NCBI GenBank assembly: GCA_003439945.1
Contig: QVRM01002006.1
Coordinates: 102,033 to 166,032, forward strand
Direction: 5' to 3'
Source: Dermanyssus gallinae
Lineage: Eukaryota; Arthropoda; Arachnida; Mesostigmata; Dermanyssidae
DNA length: 64,000 nt
Shown here: positions 42,824 to 53,970 of the stretch, piece by piece
How positions within the stretch are numbered: the first letter of the stretch is position 1
How the letters are laid out: every line of letters begins with the position of its first letter
Notes under the pieces: model-generated
The model's database searches: none
Told to the model about the DNA's origin: nothing
Seen by the model: the letters and a program-made list of their open reading frames with translations, nothing else
Made by a program: the position numbers and the translations under genes

Positions 42824-44470
42824 TACGCAATCGGCATTGCGGTTCTTGTGCTGGTGCTCTTACTCGTCGCAGTGGGCATTGCGGTCGCTTTGATTGCCTG
42901 GCCCAAAGTAGGTCATGGTATTTCGGCACCATCGGTCGTTATTGAGCTGTGTTCGATGATCAATTGGCAGTGACGAACATATACAAAACATGGTGATGAT
43001 AGCCATGCACCATATATTGGCGTATGTCATCTCTACCGACCCCCCAAAACTTAACGAGTCCTTATAATGAATGGTGTTTCCACCAATCCAGTCGTTTTGA
43101 ATATTTCTTAAACTCTGTCATCACGCCGTAGATTTGCCCTCGCGGCACGCTAACTATCAGAGTATATCATGTTTTTGCCATAGCGTAGATGTAGCGGCTT
43201 CTGGCGGTGAGTGGCAGACAGAGGGCTCTCGTCACAAAAAGGTGTTTAACCGAATTTAATTACAGTTTTAAGTATTTAGTGTGTTACGCTAAATATTAGG
43301 CAAATGTGTTGCGCTATGTATTAGGACTTAACGGGTAAGTAAACGCATTAAACCAGACAATTCATTTTAAACGAAAAAGTCAGCTTTGCTAGAAGCATAT
43401 ACTAATATTCAGCAAATATGTATGATGGCAAAATGTCCGCTGCCGTGTCAAATTATCTACCAAATTGATACGCTGCATACATGCCTATAACGATCTAATC
43501 GATTGAGAGTGTAAGATGAAACGGTTTCAGGGCTATTACAAGGAACCCTTAGAGAGATATCTCTAAGGCTATCAATGCAAAAAGCAAGGTTCAAAAAAGT
43601 ACAATGTGTAGCTAGTCCTGTCTTAAGAGTATATAGAGTAAGACATCGTGCATTTAACTTAACAGCCACAACATTCAGTGGGGTAACGCCGCCTCTGTGC
43701 CTGGAACTCTGCTAGACTGGACACGCCCGAACCGCCTGGAGGATATGTGACGTTCTCACTTGATTTATCCGGTGTACACGTTCATAAGAAGACAATTGTT
43801 GCCTCTTGCATATTTGTTAGTTGTTTTATTGTTGTCAGTTATTTTAATCGCATGTACGTGTCTCCAGCTTCAAGATGACAAGTGCAGTGTGACTGTGAAC
43901 CAGAAGGGAAATGCCCTTTAGGCGCGGTCACATGCCTAAAGAACAGTTTTTATGCATAATGCACATCGATCGTCGGCATACCAAGCCTCATGCTGACAAG
44001 ATGCACTGCAAACTCTCTTATTAGTGCTGTGGAGTGAGGAACTCGAGCTCGGAGCACTTCGCTGGCTTCAACATCAAGAAATTGTACTGCGCCATAGGAA
44101 TTCACCACGACTGGAAGAGTATATATCAAATAGTTAGACTTTTCTTTAGATTAAACTATTCCTCGTGCCCGTGAATCGGATTTTCGTTCATTCGTATAAA
44201 TGTATTGAAATCGCCAAAGATGTAAGAATGCTCCGGGCATAAACGTACGCTATAGGCTGTGCCGCTGTAAGAGTACCCGATGCGGGTATAAACGACACGT
44301 TCGTGCTACGTAACTATAGCCTCTCTGCAAACTTGAGAAGACGCCTATGCAGACATGACATGACATGTTGAAAGGGAACAGTAGAGGCGGCCGGGTAATA
44401 TAGTCAGATATGCCGGATCGTGAACGAAACTGGGCTACGCAAATTTCTTAGGGCCGATAAAGCTGGCTAG
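42824..44470 (+). pseudogene. CAP membrane protein gene, copy D (exon 1 lost)
   Basis: Exon 2 (42824-42907) is intact: YAIGIAVLVLVLLLVAVGIA to IAWPK, with the donor changed to GTAGGT. Exon 3 starts at 43868 (acceptor TCTCCAG, LQDDKCSVTVNQK). A 2-base indel breaks the frame within 16 codons, the helix region is partly deleted (43945-44090), and a TAA replaces a Lys/Arg codon at 44240 in the CAP core. The CAP2 block has lost its Cys (TGT to CGT at 44308) and the AGN part. The polyadenylation signal is AATACA (44595-44600). Exon 1 is deleted. This is the most decayed copy, yet its transmembrane exon remains open. Confidence 0.75.
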
Positions 44471-44964
44471 GTACGGCGAGTTCTATTCATCGTCAGTACG
44501 AGTTGACTGAGTTTCATAGCAAAAGAGGCTCCATGAAACTAATCAGCAACTGATAGCTCTTCAAATTTCAGATTTAAAGGCAGATAACTTAGCCAATACA
44601 AAGATTAAATAAACTGAGAGAAAAAGAGCGCGAGCCACATATTAAAATGAGCTTGAATCCAACGACTTTTACGTTTATTCATTATGTTCGCACGTCGGAT
44701 ATGTTTCACTACTATCATTACATGCTCTCAGTGTTGTCTAGCGAACATCATTTTAGCTAGTGTGTTAAAAGATAACCTTTACAGAAATTACAAAAACAGA
44801 ATCCGATAATTGTGTTTGGTTTATGGAAAAAGAGCTTCGATTTCTCTGTATTTCGACGGAAGTCCAGAAACGTCCCCTTTCGTCATGTCAGGTGTATTAT
44901 ACTTGCATATAATTATTAAACACTATATAATTTAACGTTCTTCATGCAATAATAAGAGGCTCCA

Positions 44965-46059
44965 TAAACCTGACCAGCAACTGATACTTGTTCAAAATAA
45001 CTTGGATAGATAATTTAGCCAATAAAAAAAAAAAGTCAAATTACTATTATCGATGCTGTTAGTGTTGTCTAGCTGACACCAGTTTAGCCATTATAAAACA
45101 TGTACAGTAATATCGTGAATATCACTAAAGCTTCGTAATATTATAACTAATAAAAATCGCTCTATGCTAGTTTTGTTAGCAAGGATTCCACTTATTGCCG
45201 TGATAATCTCACACATGCACCATGGCAATATTTACGAACACATGTGTCAAACGGTTCATGATAACTTCACATAATTCACTTGTGCCGACTTACAGCAGGT
45301 TTACTGCAGTACTCAAGAAAGCGAGGTAAATGTTGATTTGTCATTACACAACTGGCTGCAATCGTACTAAGGACACGAGATTTTTTTACGTGAGGAACAA
45401 AAAATGTCAGCAAGAACGATCAATTGCTGTTATTGTTGATTTTACGCATGCTGGCGTTACTTGCAATATGAAGCGTAACGACGGAACAAGTGTAACATGT
45501 TAATTTTAACGTATATATGCAATGTTTAATATTAAATCGTTGCTGAACCAAATACAGTTGTGACACATGACAGACAGAAGCCTTCGAAATGGAAAAAGTT
45601 AAAAAGAAAGCGAATACTTTAGATTTGCTCTTAACATCAAATCTGTAACTTAAGTTTTGAAAATTAAACTCGCGTATTGTGTATGATTAAAAAGCATGCT
45701 AATTAAATGTTTTATTTGATACCGTAGATTCTCATAAACACATTGGCGAATATGATTTTGATAAACGCGATTATGTTGACAAAAACAAATGTATTATTTT
45801 GATACCATTGGTCTCTCGGGCCACAGAGCCGACAGTGTGGCCTGCTCGTCACACCGTACACAGCTACAAGAATTACGTAAGCGGAGGGAGCCTATTGCAT
45901 CTGGAGGGTCGAAAACGGGTGTCACGGCACAGCCCAGGCCTGACGCTTTGGTTGGCAACGCCTCCCAGGTTGAAACTCCCAAGAAGAGTGATGATAGATT
46001 TTCCTCTCTCTTACTATACTCTTAAGTGCGGTTTAGCGTATATTAGATGATATTTATGT
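44965..46059. other. AT-rich DNA, no supported gene
   Basis: Apart from the duplicated 3'-flank scrap ending near 45090, I see no coding or repeat feature. The frames around 45789-46050 overlap on both strands and have no known domain. Confidence 0.4.
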
Positions 46060-46960
46060 GCATTTGTGTATGCACGTATGTATGTGGTTAGAATTATGTC
46101 TGTACCCTGTTGTATGTACGGCGCTGATGAAAGATATTGCATGCAGACTAGGCGAAGCATGTACACTGTTCATAGGCTCATCTGCGAAGTTCTGATAAGT
46201 TTGTCACTTTCACTAAGCGACACGATCCCAACATGTATCGTAAAATGCTCACCTACCTGCCATGTGCCAAGCCGTATTCCACATAAAGGTGAGCGAGGTG
46301 TTCGTTTTCCCAACGGGTTACGCGCACGACCTGTATTGTGGTACCGTAAGTTAGTCTAAACCGCAGGAATGGCCATTACGTCGCGGCCAAGCTGCACAAA
46401 TAGCGCTTATCTTCCGGCAGTGGACGGAGCCCATACCGCACGTCCAGAACACACTCTCCATTACTGTAAAGGCTGTTGTGCAAACATTATAGAAATAATC
46501 GTCATAGGGTCTTATTTACTTGTGTCCCAAGGGTCTTGCAGGCCGGTGAGACCCTCTCGGGGGCTGTCGTCGGGAGTAGCACATTGTCCAGGTGTAGCGG
46601 TAAAAAATACAATCTACGGCTAGTTCCGCTAGATCAGCGCACGTATGTAGCCCCTGTCTCTCTGCTCCGGAGGAAAGATGTGCAGCACCAGAGCTGAAAG
46701 AGATTTGCCGAACGTAATCGCGTGATTACAATTGCCCTTATACTTGTTACGGGGATCAGAAATATGCAGAATCTTTTGTTGCTTTCCCATTAACGAAACC
46801 GGCGACTTGGTACATTTGGTGTTCTATATAACGGTCCGCGAATCCATTGCATTTGTATGCCGTATGTCATCCCCGATCTTCGGTTGGTCGGCAGCAGTTT
46901 AGCGGATCGTATGTGGGCTTTTGTGACTTCTGCTAACGTGACCACAAGTCCTCAGTGACG
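46060..46960. repeat. Unclassified dispersed repeat, copy 2
   Basis: Diverged partner of 11900-12970 (see there). No long frame. Confidence 0.5.
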
Positions 46961-47388
46961 TAAGTGACGTCTTCCTTGTTGCTACCACTATCGACGTCAA
47001 GCATGCCTAGAAGCGTTACCACGTCCAGAACGCGTCGTTCAAACATCACCGAGGTGACCGTGTAAGAATAGCAAATATGGCTTCTGAATGCCGCAAAATA
47101 GCAGAAATGATTACTAGGTAAATTGATCTAATTAGAACAAATCATGTATTCAATGTATTCAATCCCACTAACGGTGGAAACAGGACAATTAAGTCCCTGC
47201 GAACATGTGCACCGAGCTTACAAGGGGGGGGGGCGGTGTATGGGCAAGCCATCTCTGGAGGATTCCCCGCACCGAGACCTCATTGCCCCGTAATTAATCG
47301 TGTGGTTTCGGTAAGTGCGTTTCGCTAAACCACCTAATGCTCACTATATGCTCTGTGTACACTATTATATGGAATACACGTATGATAA
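46961..47388. other. No supported gene
   Basis: Unique-looking DNA with a poly-G run at about 47224-47233, ending at an AT microsatellite. Confidence 0.4.

Positions 47389-47421
<33 letters not shown>
47389..47421. repeat. (TA)n microsatellite
   Basis: Pure TA tract just upstream of the R2-like endonuclease frame. Confidence 0.9.
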
Positions 47422-47428
<7 letters not shown>

Positions 47429-47439
47429 ATACATGTCGC

Positions 47440-47941
47440 TCAGATGTGCGATACAACACACAAGCAAACTATAAAGAGACATGACGACGTCTGTGATCGC
47501 GTGGCGCATCTTCTCCGCGAGAGGGGTCATGAGGTGCTTCGTGAGCGGGTATTCCGTCGACCGGGCGCACCGGGTCTAAAGCCCGACTTCGTAATAACAA
47601 CACCTACCGAGGTCTGGGTTTTTGATGCTGAGGTTTGCGGTCCGAACCGGGACCTGGCAAAAGCGCGGCAGGGCAAGATCACTAAATATGACGTCGAGTT
47701 CCTAAGAGCGGCGCTCTTCGACCCGCAAAAACCTCGCAGATTCGGATCCATCACTATCTCTATGAGTGGTGTATGGGACTCCGAATCTGCGAGGACGCTC
47801 TTGGGGCTCGGCGTCACGAAGAGGAATCTTATGGATCTTACCGTTTTAACGTTGCAAGGAACCTTGAGGATATACCGCTTGCACCGGGTCCATAAGAGCG
47901 GGGGCTACCATCAAGCAAGGACACGGACAGCTGATTCTTAA
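47440..47941 (+). pseudogene. R2-like LINE endonuclease domain, 5'-truncated
   Basis: The frame stays open from within the AT tract to the stop at 47939. Recognisable sequence starts near 47450 (HKQTIKRHDDVCDRVAHLL) and includes GLKPDFVITT, VWVFDAEVCG, KITKYDVEFL and GSITISMSGVWDSESA. The PD...DAEV...K series fits the PD-(D/E)XK active site of restriction-like endonucleases of R2-clade LINEs. It aligns over most of its length with 30848-31192. No RT lies upstream and no 28S sequence lies downstream; about 90 bp of flank is followed by a long AT microsatellite. The domain itself has no frame break, so the insertion may be fairly recent. Confidence 0.8.
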
Positions 47942-48027
47942 CCTCACGTGACACCTTTTTACCACCATTTTTATTAAGGCGAGCAAGCCAAGTGTGCAAA
48001 CGTATTGTAAATGATTAATAAATCATC

Positions 48028-48030
<3 letters not shown>

Positions 48031-48079
<49 letters not shown>

Positions 48080-48080
48080 C

Positions 48081-48140
<60 letters not shown>
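48031..48140. repeat. Long (TA)n with (TACATA)n interruption
   Basis: About 110 bp of TA repeats with a central TATACA-type hexamer block at about 48063-48090. The IYIYIY frames on both strands are artefacts. Confidence 0.95.
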
Positions 48141-48141
<1 letters not shown>

Positions 48142-48699
48142 TCCAAAGCTCTGGCTCTGTCAGATTATACAGGCGTTTCTTTTTGTAATTTTTGCTCAAC
48201 GCTTTCTCAAAAGGTAATATCATTTTTACAGATAATATTGTTTTTTTTTTTTATTCGGAGAGGTGGTTAAGCTTTTGAGAGCATGCGAACTCTGGCCTTT
48301 CACTTCAAGTACCTTTCTCTCACACAATTTTTAAATTAAAGATGACAATCTAAAGCAGCAAGGTCAACACTATAATGTGGGTGCGATATAGCATCCCACT
48401 GAAAATCCATCAACTTGCAGCAGTTTACACACAGCTGTTAGGCGGGCAAACGGTTTTATGATAGCATGCGACCCATCTCCAACTGCGTATTCCAAATTGC
48501 TTTTCGTCGTCGACTTGCTTTGATCTATCGAGCTACTTACTGGTTATGCATTTCACTATGAATTGTTTTAGAAAAGGTCTAGCATTTTCAAAAGAAATTT
48601 ACTCACGAAAGAACACATCACAAGAACAGCCGACAATCCTTAGTGACAAAACGCGCTCATTCCTACAATTACTTCCTGACTGAGTATATATATATATAA
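48141..48699. other. No supported gene
   Basis: A T run near 48240-48252 and a weak tRNA-like stretch near 48255-48300. A (TA)n ends at 48699 beside the solo LTR. Confidence 0.35.
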
Positions 48700-48988
48700 T
48701 GTAGGATAGCAGTGTCCGTTAAGCAGCGCGGGCATAGACAGCGTCGGTTAGCGGCACTGCCGAAGCAAGCTAAATACATGGCGCCAATTAGAAGGTGCCG
48801 CCAGCCTGCTACCGAAGACGCGGGAAGCCACTAAATGCGCGGGCAATCTGTGAGTATATAAGGAGGCATGAGAATAAATGAGTTAGGAGTCGTTGGTGCG
48901 AGCCAAGCAGAGGACGTGTGTTGTTTGAGCGAGAGAATGGCGAACTCGTAACGGTCGCCGCCCGGTCATGGGGGTGGTGGACACTACA
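48700..48988 (+). mobile_element. Solo LTR (289 bp), target duplication TATAA
   Basis: Begins TGTAGGATAG and ends GGACACTACA, so the ends form the inverted TGTAG/CTACA pair typical of LTRs. It is flanked by TATAA at 48695-48699 and 48989-48993. Inside are a TATA box (TATATAAGG, from about 48855) and AATAAA (48873-48878) in promoter/poly-A order. No primer-binding site or coding region adjoins it. Confidence 0.8.
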
Positions 48989-48993
48989 TATAA

Positions 48994-49800
48994 ATTTCTG
49001 ATTATATATATAATGCAAAAGCTGGCCATTAGTAGTGCCCGAACAAGCGAGCAAGTACGCTGGGTCTATTTAAGGCCATATTGCAGAAGATGCTAGTGAT
49101 TCTGGATAACGGCGGAGTGGGGCATAATCCGATTTGACAACCCACGGGTGTCGCCCGGATACATAACGTCAGAACTTTTTCTTGATGTTAGTAAGTGATC
49201 TTCCGGAGTTAAACCCAAAAGCGGCACTCTTCCGTAGAAACTCTTTGCGTAGCAGATTTGACCTGCCAGTCCTAGTAACCTTACAGAGATATATAGATCG
49301 CAACAAAGACCAATCCAACAAAGATGAAAATCCATAAGGAAGCTTGCAGGCAGTAACAAAATACGCATAAAGTCGGGGACACTAGATTTTGTTAATCACT
49401 TTTCTGATTTAAGTATTTTACCATCGACACGAAAACCGAGTTTCTATCTATATATACAGAAGAGATCATTCAAAAGGCACTACAATCGTTTCATAGCATA
49501 CCACCTATGCACAGCCTTTCCCTAAACTACCTATCTAATTTGGCTTTTCATTTTTTCAATATTCATTTTCGTTGCAGTTAAGCATTAGAAAATGCTTAAT
49601 ACAGGAAGATCCTCGGATTCTTAGATACATTTATACCCGCGATGTCACTAAAGGGTATGAATGTTACAGTTGTACAAAATCAATCCACATGAAACTTGTT
49701 TTTGTTACTTCCGAAGAACGTCGGTCTGCGACGCTGAAGTCGTGATGGACTTTTTAAAATTGTAGACAAGCAACGTTACACACTTTTTGATTCACATTGT
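48994..49800. other. No supported gene
   Basis: AT-rich DNA without recognisable domains; the 91-codon minus-strand frame at 49093-49368 has no family signature that I know. Confidence 0.4.
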
Positions 49801-49804
49801 ATAT

Positions 49805-49965
49805 ATGCCAGGTCTTAGACGTTTGGGGCTGACCCTCAGCCGAAGCTTAACGTCCACGGGTTTGCTTTCGCATTGCTTCGTAAGACGGACTCCATAAATA
49901 CGAATGTGCAGCGGAAGGGCTCGATGATCCCGTGCTGCACTTACGTTAAGATCTCGCTGTTCAAT
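49805..49965 (-). repeat. tRNA-derived SINE, relative of the 26786 copy
   Basis: The words GGGCTGACCCTCAGCC, TTAACGTCCACGG, CATTGCTTCGTA and TGTGCAGCGG appear in the same order as in 26800-26900. The tRNA-like head is degenerate. It lies at the 5' edge of the mariner remnant. Confidence 0.75.
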
Positions 49966-49969
49966 TAAA

Positions 49970-50655
49970 CGTGGGCCAAGCAACCGTTTGCAGATGCTTG
50001 AAGATGGCCATGGGGAAGCTCCTGACGATCTCAAAATTCGGCTCCCACATGAGCCGAATGAAAAGCAGTACACGATGAAATCGACAAAACGCTTGTGATA
50101 GTCTGCTTGTCAGGCTCGAACAGAAGTCATTCCAGCATCGAATCGTTGCCGGAGTTTAAAGATGGTTCTTCCTCGGCAATCTCAAGCGCCAAAAATCGTC
50201 GTTAGATTCTCAGGCGCAGCAGCAGCAGCCATGCGGCCGAATGGCTTTGGAAAAAGACATTGCTTTGTATTGGTAGGGTCAAAAATGTGTTGTCCATTAT
50301 GAGCTGCTATAACCTGGTGAAACCGTCGATGCTGCTCGCTACAGTGAATAATTAATTGCTTCACGACAACGCGCCACAACACAAAGCGGAGACGGTGTGA
50401 AAAACTTATAAAGCATTTTCAGTGGGAAACCCAACCCTTTCCCAGCTCGCTCATTCTCGCGAGACTTGACACCATCTGACTACCACCTCTTTGCATCGCT
50501 AAGCCGCGCTCTTGCTAAGCGGGAAGGTTTTTCGTACGAAAACGTGCGAAAATGGGAAGAAGATTGGTTTGCCTCTAAAGATACGGACTTCTAGGCGAGG
50601 AATCCACAAGTTACCCAAAAAACGGGCACAGTGTATATCTAGCGGGGCCACTTTG
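49970..50655 (+). pseudogene. mariner transposase remnant
   Basis: Plus-strand frames, shifting repeatedly, give LNVGQATVCRCLKMAMGKLL (DNA-binding linker region) and the mutated WVPH block (FGSHMSRM). Then come HRIVAG at the TGDEKW motif, and CVVHYELLQPGETV. A degenerate catalytic DNARPH region follows (TTRHNTKRRRC), then the LTPSDYHLF block (usually LAPSDYHLF), WFASKD and a C-terminal end near 50650. The order is that of mariner-family (DD34D) transposases. Many frameshifts and stops make it ancient. I could not see terminal inverted repeats. Confidence 0.75.
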
Positions 50656-50712
50656 AATAAAATATCTTCACTCGTTATAGAATAAGAGACATTTGTTTTT
50701 GCTAAAAATCTG

Positions 50713-50738
50713 GTTTATATATATATATATATATATAC
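50713..50738. repeat. (TA)n microsatellite
   Basis: TA tract directly before a tRNA-like SINE. Confidence 0.9.
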
Positions 50739-50744
50739 ATAAGT

Positions 50745-50850
50745 GCGTGTGTGTTTGCAGCACGACGTGGCTCAACTGACCTTCGACTCTCATTTCGTCA
50801 GTTGTATGTTCGATCCCGACAAGGCTAATGCATAGATACTGAGGGCTGCT
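50745..50850 (+). repeat. tRNA-derived SINE-like block
   Basis: A-box-like GACGTGGCTCAACTG (from about 50763) and B-box GTTCGATCCC (about 50808-50817) at appropriate spacing, between two AT tracts. Confidence 0.5.
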
Positions 50851-51790
50851 CTTTGTAATTCCAATATATATATACTTTGAAATTTGTTGTGTCGTATCAC
50901 GCAATTTTCATCTGCGGTGGTAGCTATAAATTAGTTTAAAAAAAGCCGAAATCACGCAAATTGATGCGCTTAGGGCTACCTTCTTGATACGACGTGCATA
51001 CGTCGTTAGTAATACTTACACAAATCAACCATACAACATAACATTGACGCTATTCTTGCGGAAATCTCGTTTCTACTCGTCCATTTGCCGTCAGTATATC
51101 GTCACGCCGAAACCCCTATATTTGATGCCCCCTTGATGTTTTTCAGAGTTTTACTAGCCATGATTTGGTTTGCTTCAGCCAGCCGCTTACGTGGAGTTCT
51201 TTCTTCCTAAATAGATTCAAACCCTTATATCTACAAGGCTATCTGTTCTTGTGAGGTACCGAGATGCTTGCTAAACTTGTTATCATCTTAAACTCATGCC
51301 TACCTGTCTGACAGTGTGTTAGTTGTAGTGATGTTTGTGCGTAATGGTCGCTGACTCAACAGTCAAATAGTCAGTTTGATTAGACTGCAATACTTAGATA
51401 CTTCGGTGTCAAATTTGAAAGGGATTTTACTGTGTAATATGTTACATAGTTTGTCGTACAGGTTTGTTGTAAAAGTCTCGTAATCTTGCTTCTCTGGCTA
51501 GAACCGTGGTTGTAATTATATCTAGGGTTCTAACTTGTAATGCATTAGGTTAACCCACATGGTTCTGCCGTATCTATACCACGGTGCGTTCGTACGTATT
51601 GAAGCATAGGTTAAGTTAAGCGCAGATGTGGGCCTTAGCCGGTGACGAGGCATATCGATTTGTTCGTTATGCTTCTATACTTTCACCGTGTGTGAGTGGC
51701 CAAACATGTATATTTCCTATCTTCTTTTAACTTATTGCTTTTACTGAGAACATAAGTACGGTAAAACGTAGATCCGAAAATAAATCATGC

Positions 51791-51795
<5 letters not shown>
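50851..51795. other. No supported gene
   Basis: AT-rich DNA. I find no open frame with a recognisable domain and no clear repeat. Confidence 0.4.

Positions 51796-51831
<36 letters not shown>
51796..51831. repeat. (TA)n microsatellite
   Basis: Pure TA tract of about 36 bp. Confidence 0.92.
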
Positions 51832-51839
<8 letters not shown>

Positions 51840-53042
51840 GGTGTTAAGGCGCATGCATATACAGCGCCCAACTCTGCAATACGAATCACGAACATTGGTG
51901 CTAGTACATGCCAGCGCGTTTTTGCAAAAACAATAGAACGTTAACCTTTTCTTGCGGCTGGAACAGTTTTCACACAAACACACACATAATGATGATCTTT
52001 TCGATCACCTGCCTACAAAAATGCCTACCTTAGACACGAACAAGTGTTTTGTTCGCTGCACGCGAGTCGACCCAGTTCACCTAGCCAGAGCAGAGCTGTT
52101 AAAGTTGACATCTCGACTACTGAGAAGAGTTGGGTACCGGGTGCCGGGCACCGGGCTCATGCAACACGGGTGTGCATGCTATGATTCCCTTAGATGCCAT
52201 TTGGCTGCAACGTCCGAGCCAGCCGAAACCTTTGTCTCGCAACGCTCGCGACGACGTCCATGAACAGGGCTTACTAATCCTGACGGCCTTCTGGCGTTCG
52301 GCGATGAATAACCCCGACCAAAACAAAAACTCGCTGCTCGCTGACAAACGCGACCGCGATTTGTCAGCGAACAATGCCCGACACTACTGAACGAACGGGA
52401 TTCGTTGTCTGCTGCTCCATGCGCGATTATCCGCGCCGCGCCGATTGAAGCCGATTGAAGACCTCGCCTTTGTCTGTCTAGCGGTGTGGTCTCTAGAATC
52501 TAGAGTCGGCGTCGCAAATGCGTCGGCACGGGGGCTCGAGCAAAAAGCTGTTTGTTGCCCTCGGTGTTCACACCTGACGCCGTCCCACAGGCCGTGCCAT
52601 GGCCCCTGCTGAGCTGACAAGCACTTCAGAGCGTCTGCGAGCCTTCGGGCGTCTGTCAGCGCAGGCCCGCTTCCGCAACCACCTAAACTGTGACAAACTC
52701 CGCGCTGAGTTCTCGTTCTATTGAGCGGCGGCGGCGTCGGCGTCGGTTGTTGCGCTATACTAGCCTAGCCTACAGGGGACTCTTGTGCCCTCTTGTTGTG
52801 TCAACAACGGCTTACTGGTGTGAAGGGGGGCACCGTTGCAAAACGAAGGCGATGAGGACGCTACACTCTCTGTCTACCCTTGTTTTGTCTACCCTTGACC
52901 TTTAATAGAAATCATCGGCTCATAATTGGCTTCTCTGTTCACATGCATGCATTCACACAGGCATCTCGATAACGATTTGCCTGTCTTAACGCACACTGGC
53001 ATCAAAGCACAGCTGCCAAGTGATTTAGATTCGATCACACCG
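51832..53042. other. No supported gene; GC-richer middle
   Basis: Between about 52050 and 52870 the DNA is GC-richer with overlapping frames on both strands (for example 51952-52263 and 52117-52374). None shows a known domain. Confidence 0.35.
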
Positions 53043-53082
53043 GCTAGTTAATACACGACTATTACGTCGTGTATTAACTAGC
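53043..53082. other. Perfect 17-bp stem inverted repeat
   Basis: GCTAGTTAATACACGAC and its exact reverse complement flank a 6-base loop (TATTAC). Confidence 0.88.
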
Positions 53083-53397
53083 CTCTGAAAGAAACTCATC
53101 TCAGTCTCAACACAGTCTAGGCATATGCCGATTTATCTACAGCCCAGTGGTAGGTAATGAAACCATAAGAAAACAACGCACAGTCTCGTCAGAGAGCTTA
53201 AGTATCTATAATACTTATAATTCTTAGCTAATACGTCTAAGCAAAATCATTTGACAAAACCTATTCAGTTCAGTTCAGTTTTATCAGTTTCAAACACACG
53301 TTCCTTACAGAACATCCGTGTTTCATACATTGTTTTACATGTCATTCCAGTTATCTATATGTCATTCGTACTATTTGGTAATCAGTTTAGACTGTAT

Positions 53398-53401
<4 letters not shown>

Positions 53402-53437
<36 letters not shown>

Positions 53438-53440
53438 TCT
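53402..53440. repeat. (AAT)n microsatellite
   Basis: Lies about 30 bp from the 3' end of the minus-strand LINE fragment and may derive from its tail. Confidence 0.88.
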
Positions 53441-53469
53441 TTGAAGAGTCTTATCGATCAAGGCATTGC

Positions 53470-53970
53470 TCAATTGTGTAATTTTTGGTGCCATCTTTCC
53501 TTGAATAACTTAAGTGATGTACATTCCCGTAATTCATTATCGAGTGTGTTCCATAATTTGGCCATGGCCATATCAGGCGATTTAAGTTTATAGTTACGAT
53601 AAGTATTGGGTATTCTAAGAGGTGGGCTGTTACGATTTCTGTTGGTGTTGAATGTCAAACAAAAAGATAAATCTGGAGGCAACATGCCACGGAAGTTTTT
53701 TATACGCACGAATGCCTAATTCAAATTTTAACGCGTTATTCTGTGCAACCTGAAGTTTATGTGTAAGTGTTAAAAGCGTTGACCCAAACAGTGGCAAGCA
53801 ATATGTTATATAACAGAGGAATAATGATTTATATACAATCAACATCACATCAGGGGATACGCCAATATTGCTTAATTTACTTAATTGAGGCACAATCCGT
53901 TCGAGTTTGGTACTTAAGGTATTTATGTGATTTCGGTACGTCAGTGAGCGAACAAGGGTTACACCCAAGC
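53470..53970 (-). pseudogene. LINE RT C-terminal fragment (CR1/L2-like)
   Basis: The frame from 53968 reads MGVTLVRSLTYRNHINTLST, then LIVYKSLFLCYITYCLPLFGS and QVAQNNALKFELGI. This is the post-catalytic RT segment with its conserved HI..L, Y.SL and QN.AL pattern. After a shift near 53700 the second frame has MLPPDLSF, PNTYRNYKLKS and LWNTLDNELRECTSLKLFKE, the usual C-terminal LWN.L block. There is no catalytic box. The adjacent AAT tract at its 3' side fits a LINE tail. Confidence 0.7.

Larger units (their letters stand above)
39690..44960 (+). repeat. Segmental duplication unit D
   Basis: Carries the same landmark order as units A and C (LINE C-terminal piece 39950-40560, blocks at 40755-40970, 41000-41160, 41591-42080 and 42185-42350). 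A deletion near 42360-42395 removed CAP exon 1, so the sequence jumps from the exon 1 5' flank into intron 1. A second small scrap of the 3' flank repeats at about 44935-45090. Confidence 0.85.

Noticed and set aside
48011..48217. IYIYIY-repeat ORFs around AT microsatellites
   Set aside because: They are artefacts of translating (TA)n in six frames. The same applies to 4369-4590, 55144-55335 and 61817-62075.
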